A stretch of 64,000 nt of DNA from Zymoseptoria tritici IPO323 (lineage: Eukaryota; Ascomycota; Dothideomycetes; Mycosphaerellales; Mycosphaerellaceae), in the NCBI RefSeq assembly GCF_000219625.1, contig NC_018207.1, positions 1-64,000 of the forward strand, given 5' to 3'. The stretch's first letter is position 1; every line of letters begins with the position of its first letter. This document shows, piece by piece, positions 1 to 10,837 of the stretch. The notes below the pieces were generated by a model. It saw only the letters and a program-made list of their open reading frames with translations, made no database searches and was not told the origin of the DNA. The position numbers were made by a program, and so were the translations under genes.

Positions 1-136
1 CCCTAACCCTAACCCTAACCCTAACCCTAACCCTAACCCTAACCCTAACCCTAACCCTAACCCTAACCCTAACCCTAACCCTAACCCTAACCCTAACCCC
101 ACCCTAACCCTAACCCTAACCCTCACCCTAACCCTC
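1..136. repeat. Telomere, CCCTAA repeats (chromosome left end)
   Basis: Perfect CCCTAA units run from base 1 to about 100 and then degenerate into CCCTCA and CCCCA variants up to about 136. The C-rich strand reads 5' to 3', so base 1 is at or near the physical left end of a chromosome. The unit is the TTAGGG type usual in filamentous ascomycetes. Confidence 0.98.
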
Positions 137-894
137 ACCGCCGCGCGCTTACGCGCGCGCCTAACCCTACAACTTTAACCCTATCTAAACTCTACTACCG
201 TCTCTACTCGACCTCCCCTACTTATATGTCTTAACCCTAACCTATACTTTTACCTATTTAACGGGTTACGCTTCGCGTCGATTTTATTAAACCTATTAAC
301 CCTAACGCTTTTACCTATTTAACGGGTTACGCTTTATGGCGACTTAATTAAACCTATTAACCGGGTTAGCGCTACGCGGATTCGGGTTCTACCCTATCTA
401 CTTCTATATCTTTATTCTATTTACTAATATTCTTATTATATAGATTACGCTTTATATTTACCTTAGTTAATTAATTTATCTCTATATCGTAGCTCTAAGT
501 AGTCTAAGTAGAATAAGAGATAGTATATACCCTATATTTTATCTATACTCTAGAACTACTAGCTAAAGTATACTATATATATAAGCTATACTTAAAGTAT
601 TAATCTATTAGGTTCTCGGCTTTTATATTATATATCTATTATATATAATATATAATACTCTATACTTCTAGGCGCCTATACTATATACTATATATTTAGA
701 GACCTCTATAGTATATAGTTCTAAGCTGCTATAGTATATATCTAGATACTAGTATACTCTAAACCGCTATACTCTATATTCTATACTCTATACCCTAGAA
801 CCGCTATAATATATACTTAGAAACCGCTATATCTTATACTTTAAAACCGCTATACTATATATCTAGAAATAGAGTAGACTATATAAACCTTTAG
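137..894. other. Subtelomeric TA-rich spacer with short repeats
   Basis: There is no coding signal here. CA and TG are almost absent while TA is in large excess, the end state of RIP. A unit of about 60 bp containing a shared ACGGGTTACGCTT core is tandemly duplicated at about 247-367. Between about 720 and 870 short units built around ACCGCTATA and TCTAGAA recur every 25-35 bp. Confidence 0.75.
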
Positions 895-1005
895 TTTTCT
901 TCTTACTCTTCTCTTCCTTTTCTTAACTCTCTTATATTATCTACTCTACTACTACCTTTTATACTCTTTGCTACTACTACCTCTTATACTCTTTACTACT
1001 ACTAG
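895..1005 (+). promoter_or_regulatory. Pyrimidine-rich leader upstream of the recombinase gene
   Basis: A CT-rich tract lies directly before the ATG at 1006 and includes an imperfect duplication of a CTACTACTACC...TATACTCTTT unit. Pyrimidine tracts just upstream of the start are common in fungal core promoters. This is inferred from position and composition only. Confidence 0.45.
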
Positions 1006-4000
1006 ATGTCTTCTACTACTAGTAGTATTTATTATAAGAATATAGATAGAATTAGACCTCTTACTATAGAAGAATTTAATAAACTACTAGAGGATAATAG
1101 GCCTTATACTAAGGAGACCTTTAAAGCTATTACTCCTAGTAGTATAGAGTCCTTAGAAGGGTTACCGCTAGACTATAATCCGGATCTAAAGCTATTAATT
1201 TGCTCGGAATGTTCTACTACTCTTACTAAGGATATTAATAATATAGTAAAACATTTAAAGGTAAGTCTAGTCTAGAGAGTATATTAGAAACCCTACTAAC
1301 TATATATAATAGGGACATTCGAATAAGAATAATAAGGAGACTAGAGAATACTATAACTCTACCTCTATTCTAGATTTAATTAAGAGCTTTATAGAGGGTA
1401 AAGATATACTTATTAAAGAGGAAAAGAATTCTAAGGAGTTACTTAGTAATATAAGCTATAATACCTACTACTATCCTAACTTAGAGCTAAATCTAGACGG
1501 GTATAAATGCCGATTTTGTCTCTATCTTAATCCGAGCGCTAAAGAAGTACGAAGACATTTAAATAAAAAACATAACTATAAAAGTACGACTACTCTTAAC
1601 CCTAACGTTCTAAGAGAGGTTCCTATTATATCTATTAAAGGATTTAAGGATAATCTAAAGTATAGGTTTATACCTAAGTTTATTAAAGAGAATAGTAATA
1701 CTTATACTAATAGTATATCTAATACGGATCTAAATCTAGATACGTATAAAGACGTCTTTAGTAGTATAAAGAAGGATACGCTTTCTAACGCGCCTAAGGA
1801 ATCTAATATAAATAGAGAGGAGGAGTTTTTTAATAGAAGTACCTACTACTTTCGATATTTAGAAGATAAGGACCTAGAACTACTTCTAAATACGATAGAT
1901 CCTAATATCTTTCTTAAGAATAGGCTACTAGCCTTTATCTATTATACGACTATAGATCTAGGCTTAGAGACCTTTAGTTCTATCGAAGATCTCTCTATAA
2001 ATACTAGAAAGGCTCTTAATAACTATAATCCGGGAAATAATAATCTAGAAGTAAAGGCCTTTAAAGAGCTAGATATAGCTACGAGAAAGTCTTACCTTAA
2101 GCCTATCGCTACCTTCTTCGTCTATCTCTATACTATATATCGAGAGCCGGAAGCCTACTACTCTAAGCCTACTATAGAGTCTTCTCTTAGTAGTCTTTTA
2201 TTTAAAGTATCTACTATTAGTACGTATTTAATAGAGGATAGTAATAGAGCTAAAGAAGATCTAAAGAGAGTTTTATTAGAGACTCTAGATTATCTTCTTA
2301 CTCTAGGGATAGATATAGTATTCTACGAGAATAGTAGTTTTAATAATCCTTTAATAACCTATTTAATTATAGCGAGCTTAGATCCGGCTAAGATCCTAGC
2401 TCTAGAAGATAAGAATACTATTATATTTAGAAAGACGACTTCGGTACAATCTCTATTATCTAAGTTAATCTACTCTAGCCGCCTATTTACTTTAAAGTAT
2501 TTAGTACTTCTAAGTACTACTACTACTAAAGTAGATAACGCCTTAAAGTTTATCGAGTCTAGATTAACTATAAATGCTAGTAACTACTTTACGGAGTACT
2601 ATAGCCTTCGGATTAAGCTAAAGTATTATAATTATAATAAGATTAGTAGCTATAAGCCTATAGACGATATAGATCCGGATACTTTAGCTATAGATAATAT
2701 TAAAATTAATATAAATACGCTACGGACCTTATTTATAAAATCCTTAGAAGATCTAGAGGATCTATTCTTTAAGGATATTATACTATTTAATAAGGAGGAG
2801 GAAAATATAATAGACCTAGATCTAAGTAAAGTTCTCGATCGAAAAGATAATAATACGCCTTTAGAGGATCTAACGAGCTCTAAGTACCTAGTAAAATATA
2901 AGGATATTCTTATTAAGAAGTTTATAAATAAAGACCTCTTACTAGATCCTACTCTAGGTAGTAAGGCGAATATTAAAGACGGTATTCTAAGCTACTTTAA
3001 AAAGATCTATAACTTCTTAGTATCTTTAGCGCTAAATATCTACTTACTATCGAGTAGTCCCTTAAGAGGGAAAGCGGTTATTCTACTTAAGTTTCGAAAT
3101 ACTAGTCTAGGATCCCTACGAGATATCTTCCTCGATAAGAGTAATAATTTAATAGCTTTAGATACGAGTAACCTCGATAAGAACCGGGACTCTACTACCC
3201 TAAATACTAATACTATTCGGTTTCTACCTATACGCCTAACGAGGATAATAGTCTACTATATTACTTTTATTATTCCGCTAGTAGAGTATCTACGGATTAA
3301 CTATCTAGACGTTACGGCCTTAGAGACGAAGCTTTTCTTTAAGCTTTATAATAAGAATATTACGAGCCTTACTCTAAGTAAAGCTCTAAAGGATATAACT
3401 AAAAAGTACTTTAATAAAGGAATTGGTATTAAAGAGTATAGACATTTAATAACCTATATAATTAAAGAGCGTATACTAGTAGAGAGGCCGGAGCTATTAA
3501 GCCCTCGATCGAATAAAACGGCTATAAAATTAAGTAATCGAGAACAATCTAATATCGAGGATATACTAGCGGGACATTCTACTAAAGTAGCGAATCTAAA
3601 CTACGCTAGAGAAACAAACTACTTTAGTAATAAGACTAGAGATACTACGAACCGAAGCCTAGCTTTCTCTAAGCTATACTTTAACTACTTTAATTTACTA
3701 GAGGATAAATCGATAAGAGAGATCTTAAAAGATAAAGTAGAGTATATCTCTCGAGTAAAAAGCTATAAGACGACTAGTAATAAAGAGGATAGTACTACCT
3801 CTTCTTCGATATCTTCTATCGACTCTAGTAGTCTTAACCTAAGTAATAATTCGGATAATAAAACGCTTACTATTCCTAAGGTACTCGAGTCCTCTAAAGA
3901 TAGTCTAAGTAACCCTAGCTCGGATTCTAATAAATCTCTTACTTTTAAGAATATATTTAGTAGTCCTAAGACTCTTTTAACCGAAGAAAATACCCGGAAA

Positions 4001-4528
4001 AATCGACTTACTCCTAAAGCTCTTCGTCTACTTAATAATAAAGTCTTTAGCCCTTCTAAAGAGACTATTATCGAGGATTATATAACGACTATTAATACTA
4101 AAGTAGAAAGTAATCCGGTACTAAAGAAAGATAGTAATAAAGGAAAGGCTCCTATTATCTTAAGTAGTAATAGTAATAGTAGCTCTTATAAAAGCGCTAG
4201 TAGCGTATCCTCTAATAATATTAAACCTAAGCTAAAACCTACTAGCTCTAAACCTATAGTTAAGAAACAGTCGAGCTCTAAGGCTATAGAAGATATAGAT
4301 ATTCCTACTATTAATATCGAAAAGAACTCGAGTAGTAACTCTAAGGATAAAGAAGATAATAAAGCTATAAGCCGCTCTATATCTAAAGGATCTAAGCGCT
4401 CGTTTAGTAATAGAAGTAGTAGTAACGATAATAATAAGGGATCTTCTAATCCTCCGATAGCTAAAAAGGGTAAAGGTAGGCCTAAGAAGGTTAAGACTAA
4501 TAAGAGGGGACGGCCGAAAAAGATATAG
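1006..4528 (+). CDS. Telomere-linked tyrosine-recombinase-like protein with C2H2 fingers and AT-hooks
   Basis: Two exons, 1006-1260 and 1313-4528, joined by a 52-nt intron (GTAAGT start, CTAAC branch site, TAG end), give 1156 codons without a stop. Seen in the translation: C66-x2-C69...H83-x3-H87 (finger 1, completed only by splicing) and C151-x2-C154...H167-x4-H172 (finger 2). Next come an Arg-I-like PLRG at 667-671 (R670), K792-x-x-R795-H796, and G839-H840-S841 followed by Y849. The H-to-Y spacing of nine residues equals that of classical tyrosine recombinases. The tail is Ser/Asn/Lys-rich and ends in two AT-hook cores (KGRPKK, RGRPKK). From memory, the 620-860 region resembles the N-terminal half of fungal subtelomeric RecQ-type helicases (TLH/OrsD-type); no helicase part is present. 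Exon 2 contains no ATG, GTG, TTG or CTG because TG is nearly absent. Likely role: DNA-binding recombinase of a Crypton-like or telomere element. The open frame is certain; the function is inferred. Confidence 0.88.
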
Positions 4529-4765
4529 GATTATTAGAAAGCTAGAGGCTTAGGGTATATTTATATAGAAGATCTATATATTTCTTACTTCTTCGTTAGT
4601 AGTACTATCTTTCCTTACGCTTTCTTAGTAGTATGTCCTTATAATAAATACTAGGAACTCTATAGCTTAAGAGAATATATAATATAGATTCTTAGAACTA
4701 GAGTAATTAACCTTAAGCTAGCTATAATTTGTCTAGACTTATCCTACCTTTTTAAGGATTTAATA
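4529..4765. other. Spacer between recombinase gene and satellite
   Basis: TA-rich DNA without open frames or recognisable motifs. It probably contains the 3' untranslated region of the upstream gene. Confidence 0.5.
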
Positions 4766-6420
4766 GTACTTAGATACGCTAGAAAAATAGTAGCTAGTCC
4801 TTAGTAGATCTAATAAGCTCTAGATAATTTATTTATAACTTACCCCTCTCTAAATCTCTTAATACTTTGTTTTAAGCTCTATAGAATTTCTACGACCTAA
4901 CTACTATTTTTTATATATTATAGGCTAGCTATATAGTCGTATAAAAACCTAACTACCTATATAGTAAATCTATCTAGCTCTAAAGAATTACTTAGTACTA
5001 CCCTAGATCCGGATTCCTCTCTAATTTATTTTAGAATATATATAATTTCTAGTACCTAATTACTATTTCTATTAGGGTATAGGGTATCTATATAGCCCTA
5101 TAAAAATAATAGCTAGTCCCTAGTAAATTATAAAAGCCTTAAAGAATTTCTTTTACTTAACCTACCCTAAGACCTACTTACCGATTTATTCTAGGCGCTA
5201 TAGAGTATCTACTACCTAGCGATTATTTTTTATAGCTTTCTTAGTATCTATATAGCCTCTTAAAAATAGTAACTAGTCTATAGTAAGTCTAATAAGCTCT
5301 AGATAATTTACTTATAACTTATCTTACTAAGAGTTACTTAATATTTTTTTTTGCGCTCTATAGAAGTTCTATTCCCTAACTACTATTTTTAATAGCTTAC
5401 TTAGCATTAATATAGCCCTAGAAAAATAATAACTAGTCCTTAGTAAATCTAATAAGCTATAAAGAATTTCCTTAACTCTAGACTATATCCGAATTTCTCG
5501 CCGATTTATTTTAGGCACTATAGAGTTTCTATTACCCGGCTACTATTTTCTATAGCTTTCTTTATATCTATATAGCCCTAGAGAAATAGTAAGTAGGCCG
5601 TAGTAAACCTAATAAGCTCTAGATAATTTACTTATAACTTATCTCCCTAATAATTCTTTAACGATTTCTTTTAAGCTCTATAGAATTTCTATTACCCGGC
5701 TATTATTTTCTATAGCTTTCTTAGTATCTATATAGCCTTAAACAAATAGTAGCTAGTCTATAGTTAATCTAATAAGCTCTAGATAATTTAACTATAACTT
5801 ATCTTACTAAGAATTCCTCGACCCTTTCTTTTAAGCTTTATAGAATTTTTATAACTAAACTGCTATTTTTTATAGCCTTCCTAGCATCTATAGAGCCCTA
5901 GAAAAATAATAACTAGTCCGTAGTAAATCTAATAGGCTCTAGATAATTTCCTTATAACTTATCTCCCTAAGAAGTACTCGATAATTTATTTTACGCTCGA
6001 TAGAATTTCTATACCCTAACTACTATTTTTTTTAGCTTCCTTAGTATCTATATAGCCCTAGAAAAATAATAGCTAGTCCTTAGTAAATCTAATAAGCTCT
6101 AGAGAATTTGCTTAAATCTAGGTCCTATCTAAAATTTTTACTAATTTCTTATAGGCTTTTTAGAATTCCTACTACCTAACTATTATTTTTTATAGCTTCC
6201 TTACTATTAGTATAATCTTAGAAAAATAGTAGCTAGTCCTTAGTAAATCTCCTAAGCTCTAAAGAAATCTATTAATACTAATCTCTTCTAATATTACCGA
6301 TCGATTTTTTCTAGGCTCTATAGAATTTCTATTACCTATCTACTCTTTTTCTAACCCTTCTTAGTATCTATATAGCCTAGGAAAAATAGTCGCTAGTCTC
6401 TAGTAATTCTTATAGTAAAT
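4766..6420. repeat. Diverged 160-bp tandem satellite
   Basis: A diagnostic segment (TATAGCCctaGAAAAATAat followed by AGCTAGTCcTTAGTAAATCTAATAAGC-type sequence) recurs at about 4766, 4934, 5097, 5253, 5412, 5572, 5733, 5893, 6053, 6212 and 6372. The step is almost exactly 160 bp across about eleven units. Units differ by many transitions and CA/TG are depleted, so the array has been through RIP. The period is close to a nucleosome repeat. It lies directly 3' of the recombinase gene. Confidence 0.85.
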
Positions 6421-7021
6421 ATAAAAATAGTAGTAGCTTACTCTTAGGGATCTTCTAATATTTTCTTAGTATTATATAAGTAGTTTATATACTTTTAACG
6501 CCCTTTTAACTCTATATAGTATTTAAGAAGGCTACTATTTATTCTAATAAGCGTATATATTAACTATAAAGTCCTAAAAGAGGCTATTTACGTAGATATC
6601 TACTCTTAATTTTTCTAAGCTCTAATCTTTTTTTCTAGCCCTTATTCTATTTTTCTCTTCTTTCTTTAAGTATTCTAATTCTAATAAAAATACTAGCTAA
6701 GGATTCTAAATTATAGTAAGCTCTAGAAAATTATATCTAGAATACCGATTATCTTAAAATAATTTTAGCTTCCCGAAGAGAGTACTTTTTCGACGTCTCT
6801 TATTTTTTCCTTAATCTATAAGCCTTAAGGGCTTATAGAAAAATCCCCGAAGCCCTCTCGAACGACTCGTCGCTTCGCGAAAAATCGCCTTATAGCTCCG
6901 CTCGGGTCGACTTCGTCGACCCGAGCTACGCTATAAGTAGGACTATTGTCGATTTCTCGGTCGGGCAAACCGACTAGTGTCGATGTGCTAGGACTGTTGT
7001 CGATTTTCATCGGCTATACGT
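6421..7021. other. RIP-affected spacer ending in a strong palindrome
   Basis: No gene is visible. At about 6904-6930 a near-perfect hairpin has CGGGTCGAC and GTCGACCCG arms around TTC, flanked by further pairing (GCTC/GAGC). CA and TG return after about 6950, marking the border of the fully mutated zone. Confidence 0.6.
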
Positions 7022-7210
7022 CGTCAGAGCAGTTGAGGCACACATCAAAGCAGGCGCCGCTTCCTACAGCCCTTCAGTCCCTAGGAAGTCTCGAGGAGCT
7101 ACTGAAGTCCTAAGCTCAGAAGTCCGCCGCCAAGACCGCCAGAGCAGTTGAGGCACACATCAAAGCAGGCGCCGCTTCCTACAGCCCTTCAGTCCCTAGG
7201 AAATCTCGGG
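7022..7210. repeat. 118-bp direct duplication
   Basis: The segment from AGAGCAGTTGAGGCACAC through CCTTCAGTCCCTAGGAA occurs at about 7026 and again at about 7141. A shorter relative (AAGCAGGCGCCGCTT...CTAGGAAGTCTCGAGGAGCTACT) lies at about 8522-8583, so this sequence was once dispersed or part of a longer repeat. Confidence 0.8.
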
Positions 7211-7212
7211 GA

Positions 7213-8310
7213 GCCACTAAAGGCTGCGTCGACCGGTCGACCGGTCGACCGCTGCGACCGACGTATGAAACGAACAAGATTATTACCCTATTTAACAACA
7301 AGCCTTTACGACTTTTCTTCTTACCTACAGCACCGAGACCACGATCACCTTACTTCGCTGCACGATCTCCCGGAGATCTCGGAGAGCTGCTGAAGTCTCA
7401 AGCACAAACTTCCGAGGCTGCGGAGACCGGTCGACCGGTCGGCCGCTGCGACCGACGTATGAAACGAACAAGATTATTACCCTATTTAACAACAAGCCTT
7501 TACGACTTTTCTTCTTACCTACAGCACCGAGACCACGATCACCTTACTTCGCTGCACGATCTCCCGGAGATCTCGGAGAGCTGCTGAAGTCTCAAGCACA
7601 AACTTCCGAGGCTGCGGAGACCGGTCGACTGGTCGACCGCTGCGACCGACGCATGAAACGAACAAGATTATTACCCTATTTAACAACAAGCCTTTACGAC
7701 TTTTCTTCTTACCTACAGCACCGAGACCACGATCACCTTACTTCGCTGCACGATCTCCCGGAGATCTCGGAGAGCTGCTGAAGTCTCAAGCACAAACTTC
7801 CGAGGCTGCGGGGACCGGTCGACCGGTCGACCGCTGCTACCGACGTATGAAATGAACAAGATTATTACCCTATTTAACAACAAGCAAGCCTTTACGACTT
7901 TTCTTCTTACCTACAGCACCGAGACCACGATCACCTTACTTCGCTGCACGATCTCCCGGAGATCTCGGAGAGCTGCTAAAGTCTTAAGCACAAACTTCCG
8001 AGGCTGCGGAGACTAGTCGACTGGTCGACCGCTGCGACCGACGCATGAAACGAACAAGATTATTACCCTATTTAACAACAAGCCTTTACGACTTTTCTTC
8101 TTACCTACAGCACCGAGACCACGATCACCTTACTTCGCTGCACGATCTCCCGGAGATCTCGGAGAGCTGCTAAAGTCTTAAGCACAAACTTCCGAGGCTG
8201 CGGAGACCGGTCGACCGGTCGACCGCTGCGACCGACGTATGAAATGAACAAGATTATTACCCTATTTAACAACAAGCCTTTACGACTTTTCTTCTTACCT
8301 ACAGCACACT
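7213..8310. repeat. 194-bp tandem repeat, six copies
   Basis: The anchor GCTGCGACCGACGTATGAAA recurs at 7251, 7445, 7639, 7833 (GCTGCTACCG), 8031 and 8225. The period is 194 bp; one copy is 198 bp because of a 4-bp CAAG insertion. Each unit begins with a GACCGGTCGACCGGTC cluster, with variants ACTGGTC and ACTAGTC that are C/T and G/A transitions. Short open frames inside it are incidental. Confidence 0.92.
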
Positions 8311-8864
8311 GCCGAAGCTTAGAAGCAGCTATCGTTCTAATTGGAAGACACTAATCAGCGGTCTTACCTCACTCTTGCTTTGCACAAACGAGTCTCGGAT
8401 ATAGAGCAGGGACGGCCTTATGCTAGTAACAACGACATCATCGAGCAACCCGCTAGTCGCTTAATCGCACCACAGATCGTGTCGCCCGCAATCGAGGATT
8501 ACTATCCTATAAGCCCCGGCCAAAAGCAGGCGCCGCTTTCTACAGCCGTTCAACCCCTAGGAAGTCTCGAGGAGCTACTAATAGCCACCTCGAGAACGAA
8601 CGGCTAACAGTATTGCATCAGACTCTGATTATAAAGACGACGCCGGCGGCGATGCACCTAATACTCGAAGTCCAATTGATCTCACCGAGAAAGACAAAAA
8701 CGATCTAAAAAACACTATCCTTAAGTTGAGACGGACGATGTAATAGAAACGGCCTAGAAGCGGAGGGAGCGAGACCGGTCGACCGGTGGCCGGTCTTGCC
8801 GCTCCCTATTACTTGTATCTTATTAACCCTTTACCTGCTACTACGTACAAGAGAATCCGCAGCT
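8311..8864. other. Spacer with a short open frame and repeat relics
   Basis: A short frame at 8341-8607 starts with TTG and shows no recognisable domain. Part of it (about 8522-8583) is the same sequence as the 118-bp repeat at 7.0-7.2 kb. A GACCGGTCGACCGGTGGCCGGTC block sits at about 8773. I see no real gene. Confidence 0.5.
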
Positions 8865-9800
8865 TGCGCCCTGTGTAGACTTTCTCTAGGCTAAAGCGAT
8901 GCGTCGCGGCAAGGTGCATGCTCGTTGCATGGTGTGTAACGAGCTAATACAGCCATTCCGGGCTTTAACTAGACTATCTTCGAGGTCAGGACAACTAAGA
9001 GATAGAGGGAGACAGACCGGTCGACCGGCGGCCGGTCCTGCCGGCTCCTCACTGCTTGTTCCTTACCTTTGCTTTATCTTCCCTTGCTCTTACATCTACT
9101 GCAAGCACTGTGTGGACTTTCTCTAGGCTAAAGCGATGCGTCGCGGCAAGGTGCATGCTCGTTGTATGGTGTGTGACGAGCTGATGCAGCCATTCCGGGC
9201 TTCAACTGGACTATCTTCGAGGTCAGGACAACTAAGAGATAGAGGGAAACAGACCGGTCGACCGGCGGCCGGTCCTGCCGGCTCCTTACTGCTTGTTCCT
9301 TACCTTTGCTTTATCTTCCCTTGCTCTTACATCTACTGCAAGCACTATGTGGACTTTCTCCAGGCTAAAGCGATGCGTCGCGGCAAGGTGTATGCTCGTT
9401 GCATAGTATGTAACGAGCTAATGCAGCCATTCCGGGCTTTAACTAGACTATCTTCGAGGTCAGGATAACTAAGAGATAGAGGGAAACAGACCGGTCGACC
9501 GGCGGCCGGTCCTACCGGCTCCTTACTGCTTGTTCCTTACCTTTGCTTTATCTTCCCTTGCTCTTACATCTACTGCAAGCACTGTGTGGACTTTCTCTAG
9601 GCTAAAGCGATACGTCGCGGCAAGGTGCATGCTCGTTGCATAGTATGTAACGAGCTGATGCAGCTATTCCGGGCTTTAACTGGACTATCTTCGAGGTCAG
9701 GACAACTAAGAGATAGAGGGAAACAGACCGGTCGACCGGCGGCCGGTCCTGCCGGCTCCTCGCTGCTTGTTCCTTACCTTTGCTTTATCTTCCCTTCTTC
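8865..9800 (+). repeat. 237-bp tandem repeat, four copies, coding-derived
   Basis: The anchor GCGATGCGTCGCGGCAAGGT recurs with the triplet after GCG at 8899, 9136, 9373 and 9610, a 237-bp step. Each unit encodes the same peptide (MRRGKVHARC..CNEL..FRALT..SSRSGQ). Units are separated by CTCTAGGCTAAAG in three junctions but CTCCAGGCTAAAG in one (about 9358), so an ancestral CAG became TAG by C-to-T. This points to a once-continuous coding repeat inactivated by RIP. Every unit also carries ACCGGTCGACCGGCGGCCGGTCC. Confidence 0.88.
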
Positions 9801-10837
9801 TCCTGCTCTAGCTTTAACTGCTCTTCCTTGTGCTTATCCTGCTACCAAACTGAACTTGAAAGTTCGCACCGGCTTCGGAGCTTAGCGTCTGTGTTACTAG
9901 TGCTACCGGGCTCGACAAGGCTCTCCTAGGCGTCGTAAGAAGCTGTGGGCGTTAGTTAAAGTGAAATTTAGACAGCAACAAGCAGGCTAAACTAAAGAAG
10001 GAAACAGAGCGATGAACCGGTGACCGGTGCTACCGAACGACAAGTTCCAGCTTTAGCAGCGGTATTTGGTGCTACTGTCGTTCGCAGCGGCGATAGCGGT
10101 GTCGTCGCTGTTATGCTGTTCTGGCCTCCTAGCCTCTGGCGCCGACTTAACATTAAATGCCTAGCGTCTGTTCTTAAGGTTGTCCCTCTCTTCTTTCTTC
10201 TTCTCCTCGTCTAAGCCTACGGCTCCTTACAACACTATAGACGACTGTGCATCCTACGGCTCCTTACGACACTATAGACAACCGTGCTTCCTAGGGCGCT
10301 GCTAGTAGATTGATCGCGAGCTCGACGACGGATACTAGCTCGAGCGGTAACAGACTTGGTTCGATAGGCTAACCAACTAGTCGATCGGTTACCGGACCTA
10401 CCAATCTCGAACTATACGGCGCTGAAGGATGCTAGCGGCGGTGTGCCGGTGTCGTTGGCGGCGGCAGCTGTAGCGTCGGTTCGTATACAGAGAGACTAAT
10501 CCTATCCTATACCCAAATTCATCTAAGCGGAAGCTACACCTATCCTCTACGGTATAAACGCCTTTAAACTGTCGCTCTCTAATATAGACAGATTTGTCTA
10601 GGAATGTGGCCTAACCATCTAATATCTTCGCCAGCTTAAGATTGGCGTCAGATGCAACATAACTAAGTCAAGCATATAGCAGCTTAAGTCCTATAAAATA
10701 GAAGCACATAGAAGCGGTCGTCTGTCTAACCGGTCGACCGGTGCGAGCAAAAGGAGAGGAGGAACATAAAATAGAAGCACATAGAAGCGGTCGTCTGCAC
10801 TTTTGATTTATTTCTATCAGGTGCACAAACTACTAAA
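9801..10837. other. Repeat-flanked spacer, no gene recognised
   Basis: Contains a short direct repeat of CCTACGGCTCCTTAC around 10211-10260 and a 74-bp-spaced duplication of ATAAAATAGAAGCACATAGA plus AGCGGTCGTCTG (10694 and 10768). An ACCGGTCGACCGGT palindrome lies at 10729-10742. Reading frames are short and show no family resemblance. Confidence 0.5.

Noticed and set aside
1006..4528. Recombinase gene as a Starship captain (DUF3435)
   Set aside because: The zinc-finger pair, AT-hook tail, telomere position and the AGHS..NYAR region fit the OrsD/TLH-type family better, and no cargo structure is seen.
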